Assembly: GCA_963971425.1 (NCBI GenBank)
Contig: OZ020521.1
Location: forward strand, 11,115,519-11,179,518
Source of the DNA: Bryoerythrophyllum caledonicum
Taxonomy: Eukaryota > Streptophyta > Bryopsida > Pottiales > Pottiaceae
DNA length: 64,000 nt
Direction: 5' to 3'
Shown piece by piece: positions 50,318 to 64,000 of this stretch (position 1 is the first letter of the stretch; every line of letters starts with the position of its first letter). A program made the position numbers and the translations under genes. Under the pieces are notes generated by a model. That model made no database searches. It saw nothing but the letters and a program-made list of their open reading frames with translations, and was not told the DNA's origin.

Positions 50318-52311
50318 CAGCAGGGTCCAAGCCAGAATGGCGTTTTTGGTTTCCTAGTGGAAAAAAATTCAAGTCTGCCCACTTTGAAAGCCTCTAGAGA
50401 GATCAAAAATTGGTATTTTACCTTGAAATTTTTACCATGAACCTGAAACCAAGTTGTTAGTATGCCTACCAAACTTCAAAGCCAAATAATTCACCAAAAA
50501 AAAGTTATTCAAAATCTACCAATATAGGTAGTTGTGGAAAAAGTTTCACCCCTACCAACTTCGACAGCCTCCCAAGAATTGAAAAAAAATTCCTTACTTT
50601 GATTTTTATTTGGTAGAAACCAATTTGTGTTAGTAATATATGGTAAAAATATCAAGTCTAAAAGATTAGTTAAAAAAAAGATATTCCCAATCTACCAACA
50701 TGTGTTATTTTGCGGTATGCTTGTGGAAATCATTTTCACAACAACCGACTTTGACACCCTCCCAATGGCTAAAAAATGGCCCATTTGCCATGAAATTCTT
50801 GTCACAAGATAAGCTACATGTTAATGACAAGTGTGCCAAAATTCAAGCTCAAAAAGCTTACACAAAAAAATAACTCTCAATCTACCGACATGTGTAATTG
50901 TGAAAAGCAATTTAAGAGCCTATTGGGAATGTTCATGCTTAGAAGCATGGATAATTAGCTTATGGTATGAAATTGTCCACATAATGCAGTACCTAAATAG
51001 AAATTCTTCTCAAAAAATCAAGAACATCCAAATTTAACTGTGTGCACTTGTCACATCCCAATGAATACACTTGCTAAGAATTTAAATACCACATATGCAT
51101 GAAGGAGCTTATGTTCTCTACATCAATGCTTGTTTTGAGAGTTGAATATCACAAGTGACTTGTAGAATGTGTGATGATTTGAGAGGGCTTATTTGAAAGC
51201 AAAGTTTTGCACATGGTGATGTGGGAGTAAGAGTACGTACATGAGGGTTCATTTGAGAGGAAAGGTCTACACATACTGGTTTGGGAGTGAAGGTATGCAC
51301 AAGTTCATTTAGAAGCACATTTTGCACATCAAGGTTGATTTGGGAGGGGAGCATGTATGGACATATGGTTAGGTAGTTAAAATTTTAGATCAAATTCTCA
51401 GATTTAAAGTTGTGATTGATGGCTATTCCAGATGAGATTTGTGCACGTATTGTGGGTTTGAGTGAGGGAGGGAAGAAAAGAGTTGAAATTGCAGCTATTG
51501 TTGGAGTCCCTGTTAGAACAATTCAGAGGTTGGTGAAGCAATTTCGAGAAAATGGAACCCACGAAAGCAAAACGTGTGCCAAAAAATATGGAAAAAAACT
51601 TAGTGATAGAGATGTTCGTGGTATAAAATGTGTTTTACAAGCTGATCGTTGCATCACGCTCTCTGACATTACTAATATGTGTCCTACTAAAGTATGAAGA
51701 AATACTATTCGAAAGGCTTTACATGATAGTGGTATTCACAGTCGAATTGCAGTCAAAAAACCTTTTTTGACACCTCGCCACATGTCTCAACGATTGGCTT
51801 GTCATTAACATGTAGCTTATCTTGTGACAAGAATTTCATGGCAAATGGGCCATTTTTTAGCCATTGGGAGGGTGTCAAAGTTGGTTGTAGTGAAAATGAT
51901 TTCCACAAGCATACCGCAAAATAACACATGTTGGTAGATTGGGAATATCTTTTCATTTACTAATCTTTTAGACTTGAGATTTTTACCATATATTACTAAC
52001 ACAAATTGGTTTCTACCAAAAAAAAATTAAAGTAAGGAATTTTTTTTCAATTCTTGGGAGGCTGTCGAAGTTGGTAGGAGTGAAACTTTTTCCACCGCTA
52101 CCTATATTGGTAGATTTTTAATGACTTTTTTTTGGTGAATTATTTGGCTTTGAAGTTTGGTAGGCATACTAACAACTTGATTTCAGGTTCATGGTAAAAA
52201 TTTCAAGGTAAAATACCAATTTTTGATCTCTCTAGAGGCTTTCAAAGTGGGCAGACTTGAATTTTTTTCCACTGGTAAACGAAAAACGCCATTCTGCCTT
52301 GGACCCTACTG
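50318..52311. mobile_element. Tc1/mariner-type transposon with ~520-bp inverted arms, flanked by TA
   Basis: The ends read CAGCAGGGTCCAAG (left) and CAGTAGGGTCCAAG (right, reverse complement), each next to a TA dinucleotide (50316-50317 and 52312-52313), as expected for Tc1/mariner insertion. The inverted arms run from 50318 to about 50835 and from about 51798 to 52311 and are highly alike throughout. The unit is about 2.0 kb, with a central spacer of roughly 960 bp holding the 5' part of a transposase. The catalytic DDE part is missing, so this copy cannot move on its own. Confidence 0.8.
51416..51794 (+). pseudogene. Truncated Tc1/mariner transposase fragment (HTH region) with an internal stop
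   Basis: The reading frame has a helix-turn-helix with ARIVGLSEGGKKRVEIAAI and VPVRTIQRLVKQFRENGT, followed by LSDRDVRGI, the layout of the paired-like DNA-binding region of Tc1/mariner transposases. A TGA stops it at 51695-51697. The same frame resumes with transposase-like residues (IRKALHDSGIHSRIAVKKP) until it runs into the right arm near 51,795. No DDE/DDD catalytic triad follows. It binds no known partner in this window, and it lies in the spacer of the long-armed element. I call it a broken transposase rather than a host gene. Confidence 0.8.
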
Positions 52312-52313
52312 TA

Positions 52314-54049
52314 CATTGAAGTGCCAAAACTTGGGGTGTAGATGAAACTTCTGTGTTCAAACAAAATTAGTAAATTGGTCAACCATAGTTATAAGCCCGA
52401 AGTTCAAGTTGCAATAATTTATCCAATTTTATGTATTTTTCAAAATTTTAATTTGGAATGGAAACTAGGCTTCATAAGCTTTGTTTCATAAGTTGGACTT
52501 GAAAGGCTCAAATTCAAATTTAGAGCAAAAGCTAGAAGTTTAAAAATTACATTACATTGAGATCCATGTCACACATATTTTCTTCTCGAGGTAAAACAAG
52601 ACTACCTCAACAAGGCAAGCTTCATCATCATCTACTACTTGCACATTTAATAAAAATTTAAAAGAAGAATTGGATGAAAAATATCATTCACATTGATTAT
52701 CATCCTCTAATTGTCATCATAGAAGTCAATTTGTGGCTCCTCCGACGTTCCAAGGTTAAAGGATTAATGCACATGCACATGCAAATGGGTGGCATCACAA
52801 GTATGGTGTTCATCAGAAACGGGCAAGTTTGTAGTTGTTTTGACCACAAGGACATGTTGCAAGCAAAGTTGGACAACTAAGGTTGGATGACCTATCACCA
52901 CCACCAACCCCAGAACCAACAATCTTATGTGGGCCAAAACCACCAGCCGCCCACCCCATTTCCGAAATTTTAGGAAGTCAATTATGATTGGGTGTCAGTT
53001 TATAATTGGTTCAAAGCTCTCGGTTTTTAGTCTCTTGCACAAGTGGTCATTAGCACAACTTACTGTCGAAGTAGAGAGTTTTGTATGTCGAGAATGGGTC
53101 ACAACTTACTATCAACTTTGAAAATTTGTAGCAATTTCAATATGAAGAAATAAATGGTCACAACAATTGCAATATTCATGAAATCCTATTTTGAATTCCC
53201 AAAAAAATTCTTACCACGTATACGAATGCTATAAATAGGTCAGCAAGCTTAAGTTGGTGGTTATAGGTCATCCAACCTAATTGGTGTTTGGGGCACCTCC
53301 CTTCACCACATTTGTATCTATACTTTTGCCCTGAAAACTGATGCCAATGAACCCACCATGTGCAACATCAACTTCCCAAGTATCAACCACATGTAAGATG
53401 CCAATAAACACAAACCGCACTTTAAGTACTTGTTATATTGTTGAATGCCCTCTAACAATCAACTTAACCCATTCAAAAGAATCTCTACTCCATTGATTAA
53501 AACTGCCAAGATGAACTTTTTGAGAATGTAACCATTGGCTCTTCTAAACTTGTATGAGATGATGTGGTTAAACTTTTGTGAATTTTTAAAAGATTAAAAG
53601 ATAAGCAAAAAAATTATCCCCCAACTAGACACTTGATCCTTTAGGGGCTAAATAATCATTTGGAGTCTGGAGCAGCTATTTCCGGAAAGTTTTACATTAG
53701 AGAACCAAGGTTCCGGCATAATGTGGTAGTTTGTCAATTTAGGCTTGCAGGAATCCAAGGTGTCAAATGAGTTCAAAGTACACTATATTTAGAGGCGGGA
53801 GGCTTCCAAAAGTGCCAAAAATAAGGAAAAAACTGCCAATAGAGGTATTCAAAGCAAGTTTTGATCCATCATAATGGCATCCAACAACTAAGCCATCTAT
53901 CAAAATCCATACTTTTTTCATATCAACAACTAAGGGAAGCCCCCCTAAAACCGACAAGTTAAGGAATGTGCATATATGGAGAGAGGAGATAATAATACTG
54001 TTATTTTTTAGTGATAGCCAATAGAATTACAATTCCAACCCAAGTGATT
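52314..54049. other. AT-rich gene-free stretch
   Basis: A CCTTTAGGGGCTAA word at about 53,637-53,650 looks like a single damaged end of a family A element. Nothing else is recognisable. Confidence 0.45.
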
Positions 54050-54360
54050 TCATGCTTTTTCGATGGAAACTGAATTTTCAAACTGTGCAACCATGTTTAG
54101 TGGGTGGCTAGCAATAGGTACCCCCCACAACCAATGACCAAAAGTAAGGGTGTTGACTAATAGCAAACCCCCATTTGGAGCTAAGTTGGTGGTAATGGGA
54201 TGGAAGAGGGTTGGATATACCCCAATTTTATAGGCGTTGGCTATGGGTTTTGGTTGGTTATGCAGGGGGCTTACCTTATAACCAAACACCTCTTCCAACC
54301 ACAACAAATCATTATCAAGTCCTAAGAAGAAGTTATTCCTTTTCAAACCAACCATGCCAC
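54050..54360 (+). repeat. Dispersed repeat family B, copy 3
   Basis: Closest relative of the CNOT1 intron copy. Its minus-strand frame gives hydrophobic residues (GGLLLVNTLTFGHWLWGVP) also faintly seen from the 3345-3540 copy, so an ancient coding origin is possible but unproven. Confidence 0.6.
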
Positions 54361-54639
54361 CAATACAATTAGTTCCCCTTAAAGGAGCACCTATTAAAAC
54401 AATCAGCTCCCTCTACAACAAGGTTGTTGCAAGAAATGTTGTTTAAACAAACAGGGCTGTTGTAGAGGAAGCTGACCTGTACATATTCATTTCATCCGGG
54501 TAGTTCAAGGCTCCATGCTTAGAACAATTCACTTGAAGAAACAATAAAAGAAACCTGGTCTTTCCTAGAGATGAATTGTTTCAAATGAATATTAATCTGT
54601 TGTGAAAAAAATTGGTGAATACTGAAATGAAGCGCAATG
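54361..54639. other. 3' flank of the AFG1-like gene
   Basis: The 3' untranslated region of the leftward AFG1-like gene should lie here. CCTCTACAACAAGGTTG and ACAGGGCTGTTGTAGAGG (about 54,411-54,473) form an imperfect inverted pair that could fold in the transcript. Confidence 0.4.
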
Positions 54640-59012
<4,373 letters not shown>

Positions 59013-59830
59013 CGTCCCTCATGCACCGAAGCCCACAACGACGAACCAATTGCACGTCCTGTAACCACAAACGCAGCCTGTCACGAACTGGGTACAGCAG
59101 AAGCCACGAGACTGCGGCCTCCAAACACGAGGCACGTTGCGTACCTGGAAGCCCCCCTTCAACTAACTCAAGTCACCAGTCAGCACCTTCGCCAACACTT
59201 CACAAAACTGGTTCCAAACACGCAAACTGATGACTCCAACTAACCGAATAAACAATGCACTAACCGGGTGGAAAAAACCCGCCTTCTCGAAGCTCGACAA
59301 CCACCGGCCGTTGACTGGTCCGATCACCACTGGTCGCGCCGCAAGGAAAGCTCACCGATGATGCAGATACTAAACCCAAAACCCAGACTTGGATACACCA
59401 AACGAGGAGGCGTGCGACTACCGAACTGAAACGAGCCCAGGTTCGATGGAGAAGAGGTGAGCGGGGGAGTTTCCGAGTGGATTTTGGGGCCTGTGAGACG
59501 GAGTTGGATTTGATGAGATGGCGATAGCAGTGAGCAGCGTGGTTGTAGCAGTTGATCAATGGAATCATGTGGCGGAATCCGCGTCAAAGTTGCAGTTGGA
59601 GGTGGGGTGAGGGATGGCACCGTCGCGACTCGCCGCGAACTCGAGAAGCGCGCGCGCGGGCGGGCGGGCTCCCGCACGGCGGTCGGTTCCACGGGCAATC
59701 CACGTCGACGGGTGCTGGCTGCCACCTCGGACTCTTTCCCGGTGGCCGCTGCCACGTCGGATGTTTCTTTTTCTTTTTTCTTTCCTCCTTTTCTAAAATG
59801 GAGTACATTACCTTGTGCTGAATAATTATT
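59013..59830 (-). promoter_or_regulatory. Upstream GC-rich region of the AFG1-like gene
   Basis: About 800 bp upstream of the AFG1-like start are GC-rich, with a strong CpG character around 59,580-59,760, ending at a T-rich run near 59,770. Arg/Ser/Pro-rich open frames on the minus strand (59755-59324 and 59568-59260) could tempt one to extend the protein. They do not join in frame to exon 1 by a clear splice and have no family match, so I read them as leader or promoter. Confidence 0.4.
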
Positions 59831-60830
59831 TATTTCTAAGAATAGAAGTTTGGAAAAGTTCTAGAAACATAATGTTCTTCAAGAAAATTGTTTATTTACT
59901 AGAGTTATTTGTAAAGGGAACCGGTCTTTTGTCCTCCTTCTTTCATGGAAATGAAAATCTAACCTGTATTTGAGTGTAGCCGCAAAGTAATCATGTGAAA
60001 TAAATTCAGGATTTGAGGGTTTTATGGAGGTGTCAGTTACCACAACAGGCACAAATCTCCTAAAAACAAACAAGAACAGTGTTGAACAGTGTTGGCTGAT
60101 TGGACCAGTGTGGTAAGTATATTCACCAAAGTCGCTGACATGGCTAATTGAACATGTCTGGCCCATACAAATATAGAATGTTGCTGACATGGCTGACTTG
60201 TACAGTGTGTACCATGTGACAACACTCGACGCTCAATAAAAGCCAGGCTCAAACTGGAGTTTGGGAATTCTGGGGCTCAAAACCTATCTGTCCAACGTTC
60301 TATTCAAGGTCTTTGGTAAAACCCTGCCAGGGGACTCGGCAACCATGGCTTTTCCATTTCGTAGGTCAAAAACTGAGGATTTGGGGTACTTTGCGTATAA
60401 CCCAACTGTGTTGAGAAGTTGATGTTTTTGAAAATAAGTTCCGAAGCTATTTTTTTAAAATATTTTAAGCTGGATCCGACCCTAGGGTACAGTACCTAAT
60501 TTGGTTAACTTAAGCTAGATAGGATGTTTATGGAGAAGCTGCTGTTGGGTGGATCATTTTCTTGAATAAGAAATTGAAGAAAGCTAAATTCTTAATAATG
60601 TTTTGGAGAGTTGAAGTTTGTATGAATTTTGAAAAGTGAAGGTGCATTTTGATCCACTTTGGTATATCCTTTTAGGACAAGCGACCCTTTTCTGGTGGTT
60701 GTTGCACTATTTGGAAATTAGGGTTTTGTGGGATCTTGAGTTTGTCATCGAACAAGACCGGCGTCAAAGGCATTGGAGGAGAAATTTTGATGATGTTCGC
60801 CTCAAACATAAGTCTAAAGTAAAATGTATC

Positions 60831-61036
60831 CACTACACCGTTCCGTGAATATAGTGTAGACCAAACTATTTGAAATTTCCTACACTATTTGAAAATTTAC
60901 ATGCAATTGTTGACTGACACACACTTGCTTGAGAAGAAATACCCAATCAGAATTTGGCATGCACATGCTTTGATGGAAATTAGTGTGAGTGATCTACATC
61001 AATAATCCCTCTACACTATATTCAGTGTTTAGTGTA
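60831..61036. mobile_element. CACTA-like miniature element, copy 2 (inverted to copy 1)
   Basis: It starts CACTACACCGTTCCGTGAAT and ends with TTCAGTGTTTAGTGTA, with the middle nearly the same as the reverse complement of 9293-9503. The two copies sit on opposite sides of all four genes. Confidence 0.6.
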
Positions 61037-61518
61037 CTTTGTTAAACGTAACCTATTACACTCATAGATTCTCCCATTGTTCAAAGTTTGCTTGACCTAG
61101 AAAGGTTAATGGGCTTTCTCATATTGAACATATGGAATAACTAATCTATGCTCATGATGTAACTTTAAAAGCGATCACTAATTTCTTTTTAAAATTATGT
61201 GATAAATGATGTGCAAGCTGCTTGATTGCGAATACAATGGATTTTGGTCGCTAAAAGCCTCATGGTAGACTATGACTGTAAGATTCTCAATGAAGCCTAT
61301 ACAAAATCGTAACACCTAGAAGGGTTTTGGTTCCGTTCATTCCGAAACACCTCTCCCCGCAAAATACCCTTTCAAGCAGGACTTCCAAAATCTCATGGCC
61401 AAAATCTCTCCCACCAACAATCCTGTGCAGCAACAAAGTGAATCAAAGAGTTGTCCTAGCAATTTGCGGACAAGCAAAACCCATCCTATGTGTTACGTTG
61501 GAAGAGTCCTCCTGTTGA

Positions 61519-61572
61519 GGACTCACGAAAGGGAGGCGCCCTCCTCGTCGGGACCTCCCTTCCCGTGAGTCC
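61519..61572. repeat. GC-rich hairpin
   Basis: GGACTCACG and AAGGGAGG on the left pair with CCTCCCTT and CGTGAGTCC on the right around a loop of about 17 bp, with a one- to two-base bulge. It stands out from AT-rich surroundings. Confidence 0.7.
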
Positions 61573-63441
61573 CTCACCAAAGACACTCTCCCTACACAAA
61601 ATCGCTAGGCACAAATGCAAGTCTTTATTCCACTCAATGTCCTTTTTCTAAACATTTTCACATCAACTGTTTGTTGAACTTGTTTTGTATGAATCCAAGA
61701 GCTTTTACTTGACCAAGGAAGCATTCGTATCAGCATGTCATTGGAATTGAAGCCGATCCTCTGATTATTTTTAATGTCCTTTCACCTCTGCAAAATGAAC
61801 GACTTCTATTGCCAATTCCACTAAAACTTAAGAAAGTGTTCCAATTTTTTGTGTTGCAAAGTGTCATTTTAAAAAAATTAAGTAAATAAGTCATTTTCTA
61901 AAAAAAAATTGTTTTGCCTTTTTCAATATTGAATAATATTCATCTACTTCTCTAGTTATACTTCTTTGTGTTTTGATGGCCACTATCTTCTCTCCTTGGG
62001 TTCTTTGCCCTTAATTTATATGCTTACAGCATTGCCCAAGCATTTTCTGTTGCTTCTCCTCCACCTCTATTTCATAAGAGACGAGCTTACAACTCTTGCA
62101 CTTGTGAGTTTGTCGATGTAGACGAAAAAGAGGGTAGTAAAGGCTATTCTACTAGGGAAGGTAGTTGTAGTTCCACAGATTGACGTCTCTACAGAACTTT
62201 TTGGAATCCAAATATTTATTATATTTATTTGTAATGTTCTTGGTTCATTTAATTTATACATGATAATACTTATTTTCAAGTTGATATATGTACTTGGTGG
62301 CCAAATGATGAATTCCCAATATTTCGATGCAACGAAAATTCTTTACTTTCAACGACTTCCTGAGGTAAACATGGACAACCGGCGTCCTCATTAGTTGCAT
62401 AGCCAACATATGTGTATAATAGATTACGTAGAATATCATTTATTACACTCATAGATTCTCCAATAGCCATAGCCAACTCAGTTCTAAAGGGTTATCACAG
62501 TTCAAGTGATTGTTGATGAGATCTAGTTGTTCTAAGTCAATGTATAGTTATAGTATTTGTGATCAATGATAGATTGGAAATATCCGAGGAGTGTTGCCCT
62601 TTCAGTTGACATCTTGATGATAATTATAATTAAAGGTATAAAACGGTCATGCTGTGATTCATTACTTATAATAAATATGTAACATATTTTGGATATGTGG
62701 TGATGTTTGGAAAACTGACCGATCTCTACTATCTTTGAATCTGACCACATATCATTCCACAATCCTAGTCCTATTCTCATGAAAAATGTGGTACTCATCC
62801 TCATAATTTATTTTTTTTGTTTGAAACCCTATTGAGATTTATCATAATGTGATTTTTTTGAAGTAAGATAGTTGATCTCTCACACCACATATTATACCAT
62901 ATACGACTTGTGATTTGATTTCTGTCAGTTTTGGAACATCTTCCAATACAATCACAATCAAGTTAGATACAATCAAGATAGGAGTCGATGAAAATTCATC
63001 ATAGATAATGTGATAATGTGAAAATGTTCAATTTTCATAATAACTTTGGAAAGTAAAGACTCCGGTAACGTCGAAGTGAGATATCAACAACAATTCCACA
63101 ACCTGCAAAAAAAATCTGTATATTCAGATGAAGAAGTTGACACATCCTAAGCACCTGCTTCAGGACGTTGAAAACTTTGTGCCTCATGAAATTGAACTGA
63201 TTGATTGCACTTGACACTTTGCAAAATTACTATGGAAATGCTCACTTGGAAATTACTTAATGTTGCGCATGTATGACCATTGTTTACAAGAACGAGCTTG
63301 AAGGTTCCACTTGCTCCTTTCGCACCACTAGCCACAAAAAGACAAGATTATAGACAAATTTTGCACATTGAGAAAGCTGCATCGCTCGATCTAGTCATCG
63401 TTTCGTAATAGCACTAATTACTAGAGCATCTCCACTCAGAC

Positions 63442-63449
63442 TATATAAA
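63442..63449 (+). promoter_or_regulatory. Candidate TATA box
   Basis: TATATAAA sits about 105 bp before the ATG at 63554, at a distance fitting a short leader. It lies just after AGAGCATCTCCACTC, a word common at ends of plant miniature elements, so it may be accidental. Confidence 0.3.
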
Positions 63450-63553
63450 CTCCTCCAGTTCTCATGTAGATCGTCGCTCACCACTGCTCCACTAGCTACT
63501 CGTGCACCTCGTGATCTCTCGCCTTTACTCCGCCTTCGATCGATCCCTTCGCA

Positions 63554-63657
63554 ATGGCCGTTTCATGCTCGTGGGTAGCGGTTCGCTTACTCGTTCTGTT
63601 TCCAGTTGTGTTTGAATTATTCCATTCTCGATTCCAGTTGAAGTACTGGCACATAAG
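63554..63657 (+). CDS. Candidate first exon of a gene running off the right edge
   Basis: An ATG in a fair context (GCAATGGCC) opens 34 codons with a hydrophobic start (MAVSCSWVAVRLLVLFPVVF) that could be a signal peptide or membrane anchor, and then meets a good donor (ATAAG before GTATGAG). A TATA-like box lies upstream. No second exon can be identified before the window ends, and no family is recognised. It may be chance. Confidence 0.2.
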
Positions 63658-64000
63658 GTATGAGTCATGTGTGTGTGAGTGAGGAGGCACCCTGGGTCAT
63701 ATGTATTTGAGCTTCTTGTTTTTTTCCAACGACATGTCAGCAGATGTTGTCATTGCCACCCAAGGGGAACCATGTCGTCCTGTTTTGCTGGATGCATGTT
63801 GGTGTTGGAGAAAGGGTGGGTCTCTTTGCTCATTTAGTAGTTGATGTAATCAAAGAGGCGGCGTCAAGCAAGCCATATGCCATCTAAGCTGACAATGGTC
63901 ACATAGCAACAATGGCTACACCTTGCTTCTCACCACACACAAAACACGGAAGGCTGTCATGCACTACGGCCAACTCGGGGTGAACGTAGCCATCAATGGG

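Larger units (their letters stand above)
59831..63440. other. Gene-poor right flank
   Basis: Apart from the CACTA-like copy (60831-61036) and a GC-rich hairpin (61519-61572), I see only short unconvincing frames. The phrase TTACACTCATAGATTCTCC occurs near 61,050 and again near 62,443, another dispersed repeat. Confidence 0.5.

Noticed and set aside
59324..59755. A 143-residue Arg/Ser-rich frame upstream of the AFG1-like gene as a longer N-terminus
   Set aside because: No clear splice joins it in frame to exon 1, and the ATG at 59012 already gives a fitting mitochondrial presequence.

Overview
This looks like nuclear DNA from a land plant. All four gene models have many short exons with GT-AG introns of about 80-800 bp. 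Their proteins read as plant-type family members: a plant NOT1/CNOT1, a PDR-type full-size ABCG transporter (a fungal/plant group), and a LON-domain protein with an N-terminal extension that looks like a transit peptide. Very short introns, as in some lycophytes, are absent. A bryophyte-like or other early-diverging land plant is my best guess, but the species cannot be fixed from the sequence alone.

Layout. 1-10,100 is gene-poor and AT-rich, made of degenerate dispersed repeats, tandem repeats and small transposon-like units. 10,100-29,550 (+) is the NOT1/CNOT1 scaffold of the CCR4-NOT mRNA deadenylation complex, with 51 coding exons and about 2,510 residues. 29,709-31,930 (-) is a small LON substrate-binding-domain protein, convergent with CNOT1. 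32,684-41,994 (-) is a complete 24-exon PDR/ABCG transporter of 1,482 residues. 42,000-54,600 is repeat-rich and gene-poor. It contains a Tc1/mariner-type element with arms of about 520 bp around a broken transposase, plus several TTAA-flanked elements. 54,640-59,012 (-) is a 14-exon AFG1-like mitochondrial AAA+ ATPase of 505 residues, with an uninterrupted (GA)n tract of 317 bp in one intron. 59,830-64,000 is gene-poor, with a weak candidate first exon at the right edge.

Every exon join in the LON, ABCG and AFG1 models keeps frame, and these genes look intact. CNOT1 also keeps frame throughout, with one junction (exon 14/15) and one NAGNAG acceptor left ambiguous. The genes are housekeeping or membrane-transport functions in different compartments: cytosolic mRNA decay, a presumed plastid protein, a membrane exporter and mitochondrial protein quality control. 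Nothing suggests they form a functional cluster.

The most unusual material is in the repeats. There is a family of roughly 0.9-kb non-coding elements bounded by TTAA and CCCCTAA-type inverted ends. A shorter 383-bp relative carries a coding-like fragment. The long-armed Tc1-like element could form a large hairpin. Some dispersed repeats have copies on both sides of the genes and inside a CNOT1 intron.
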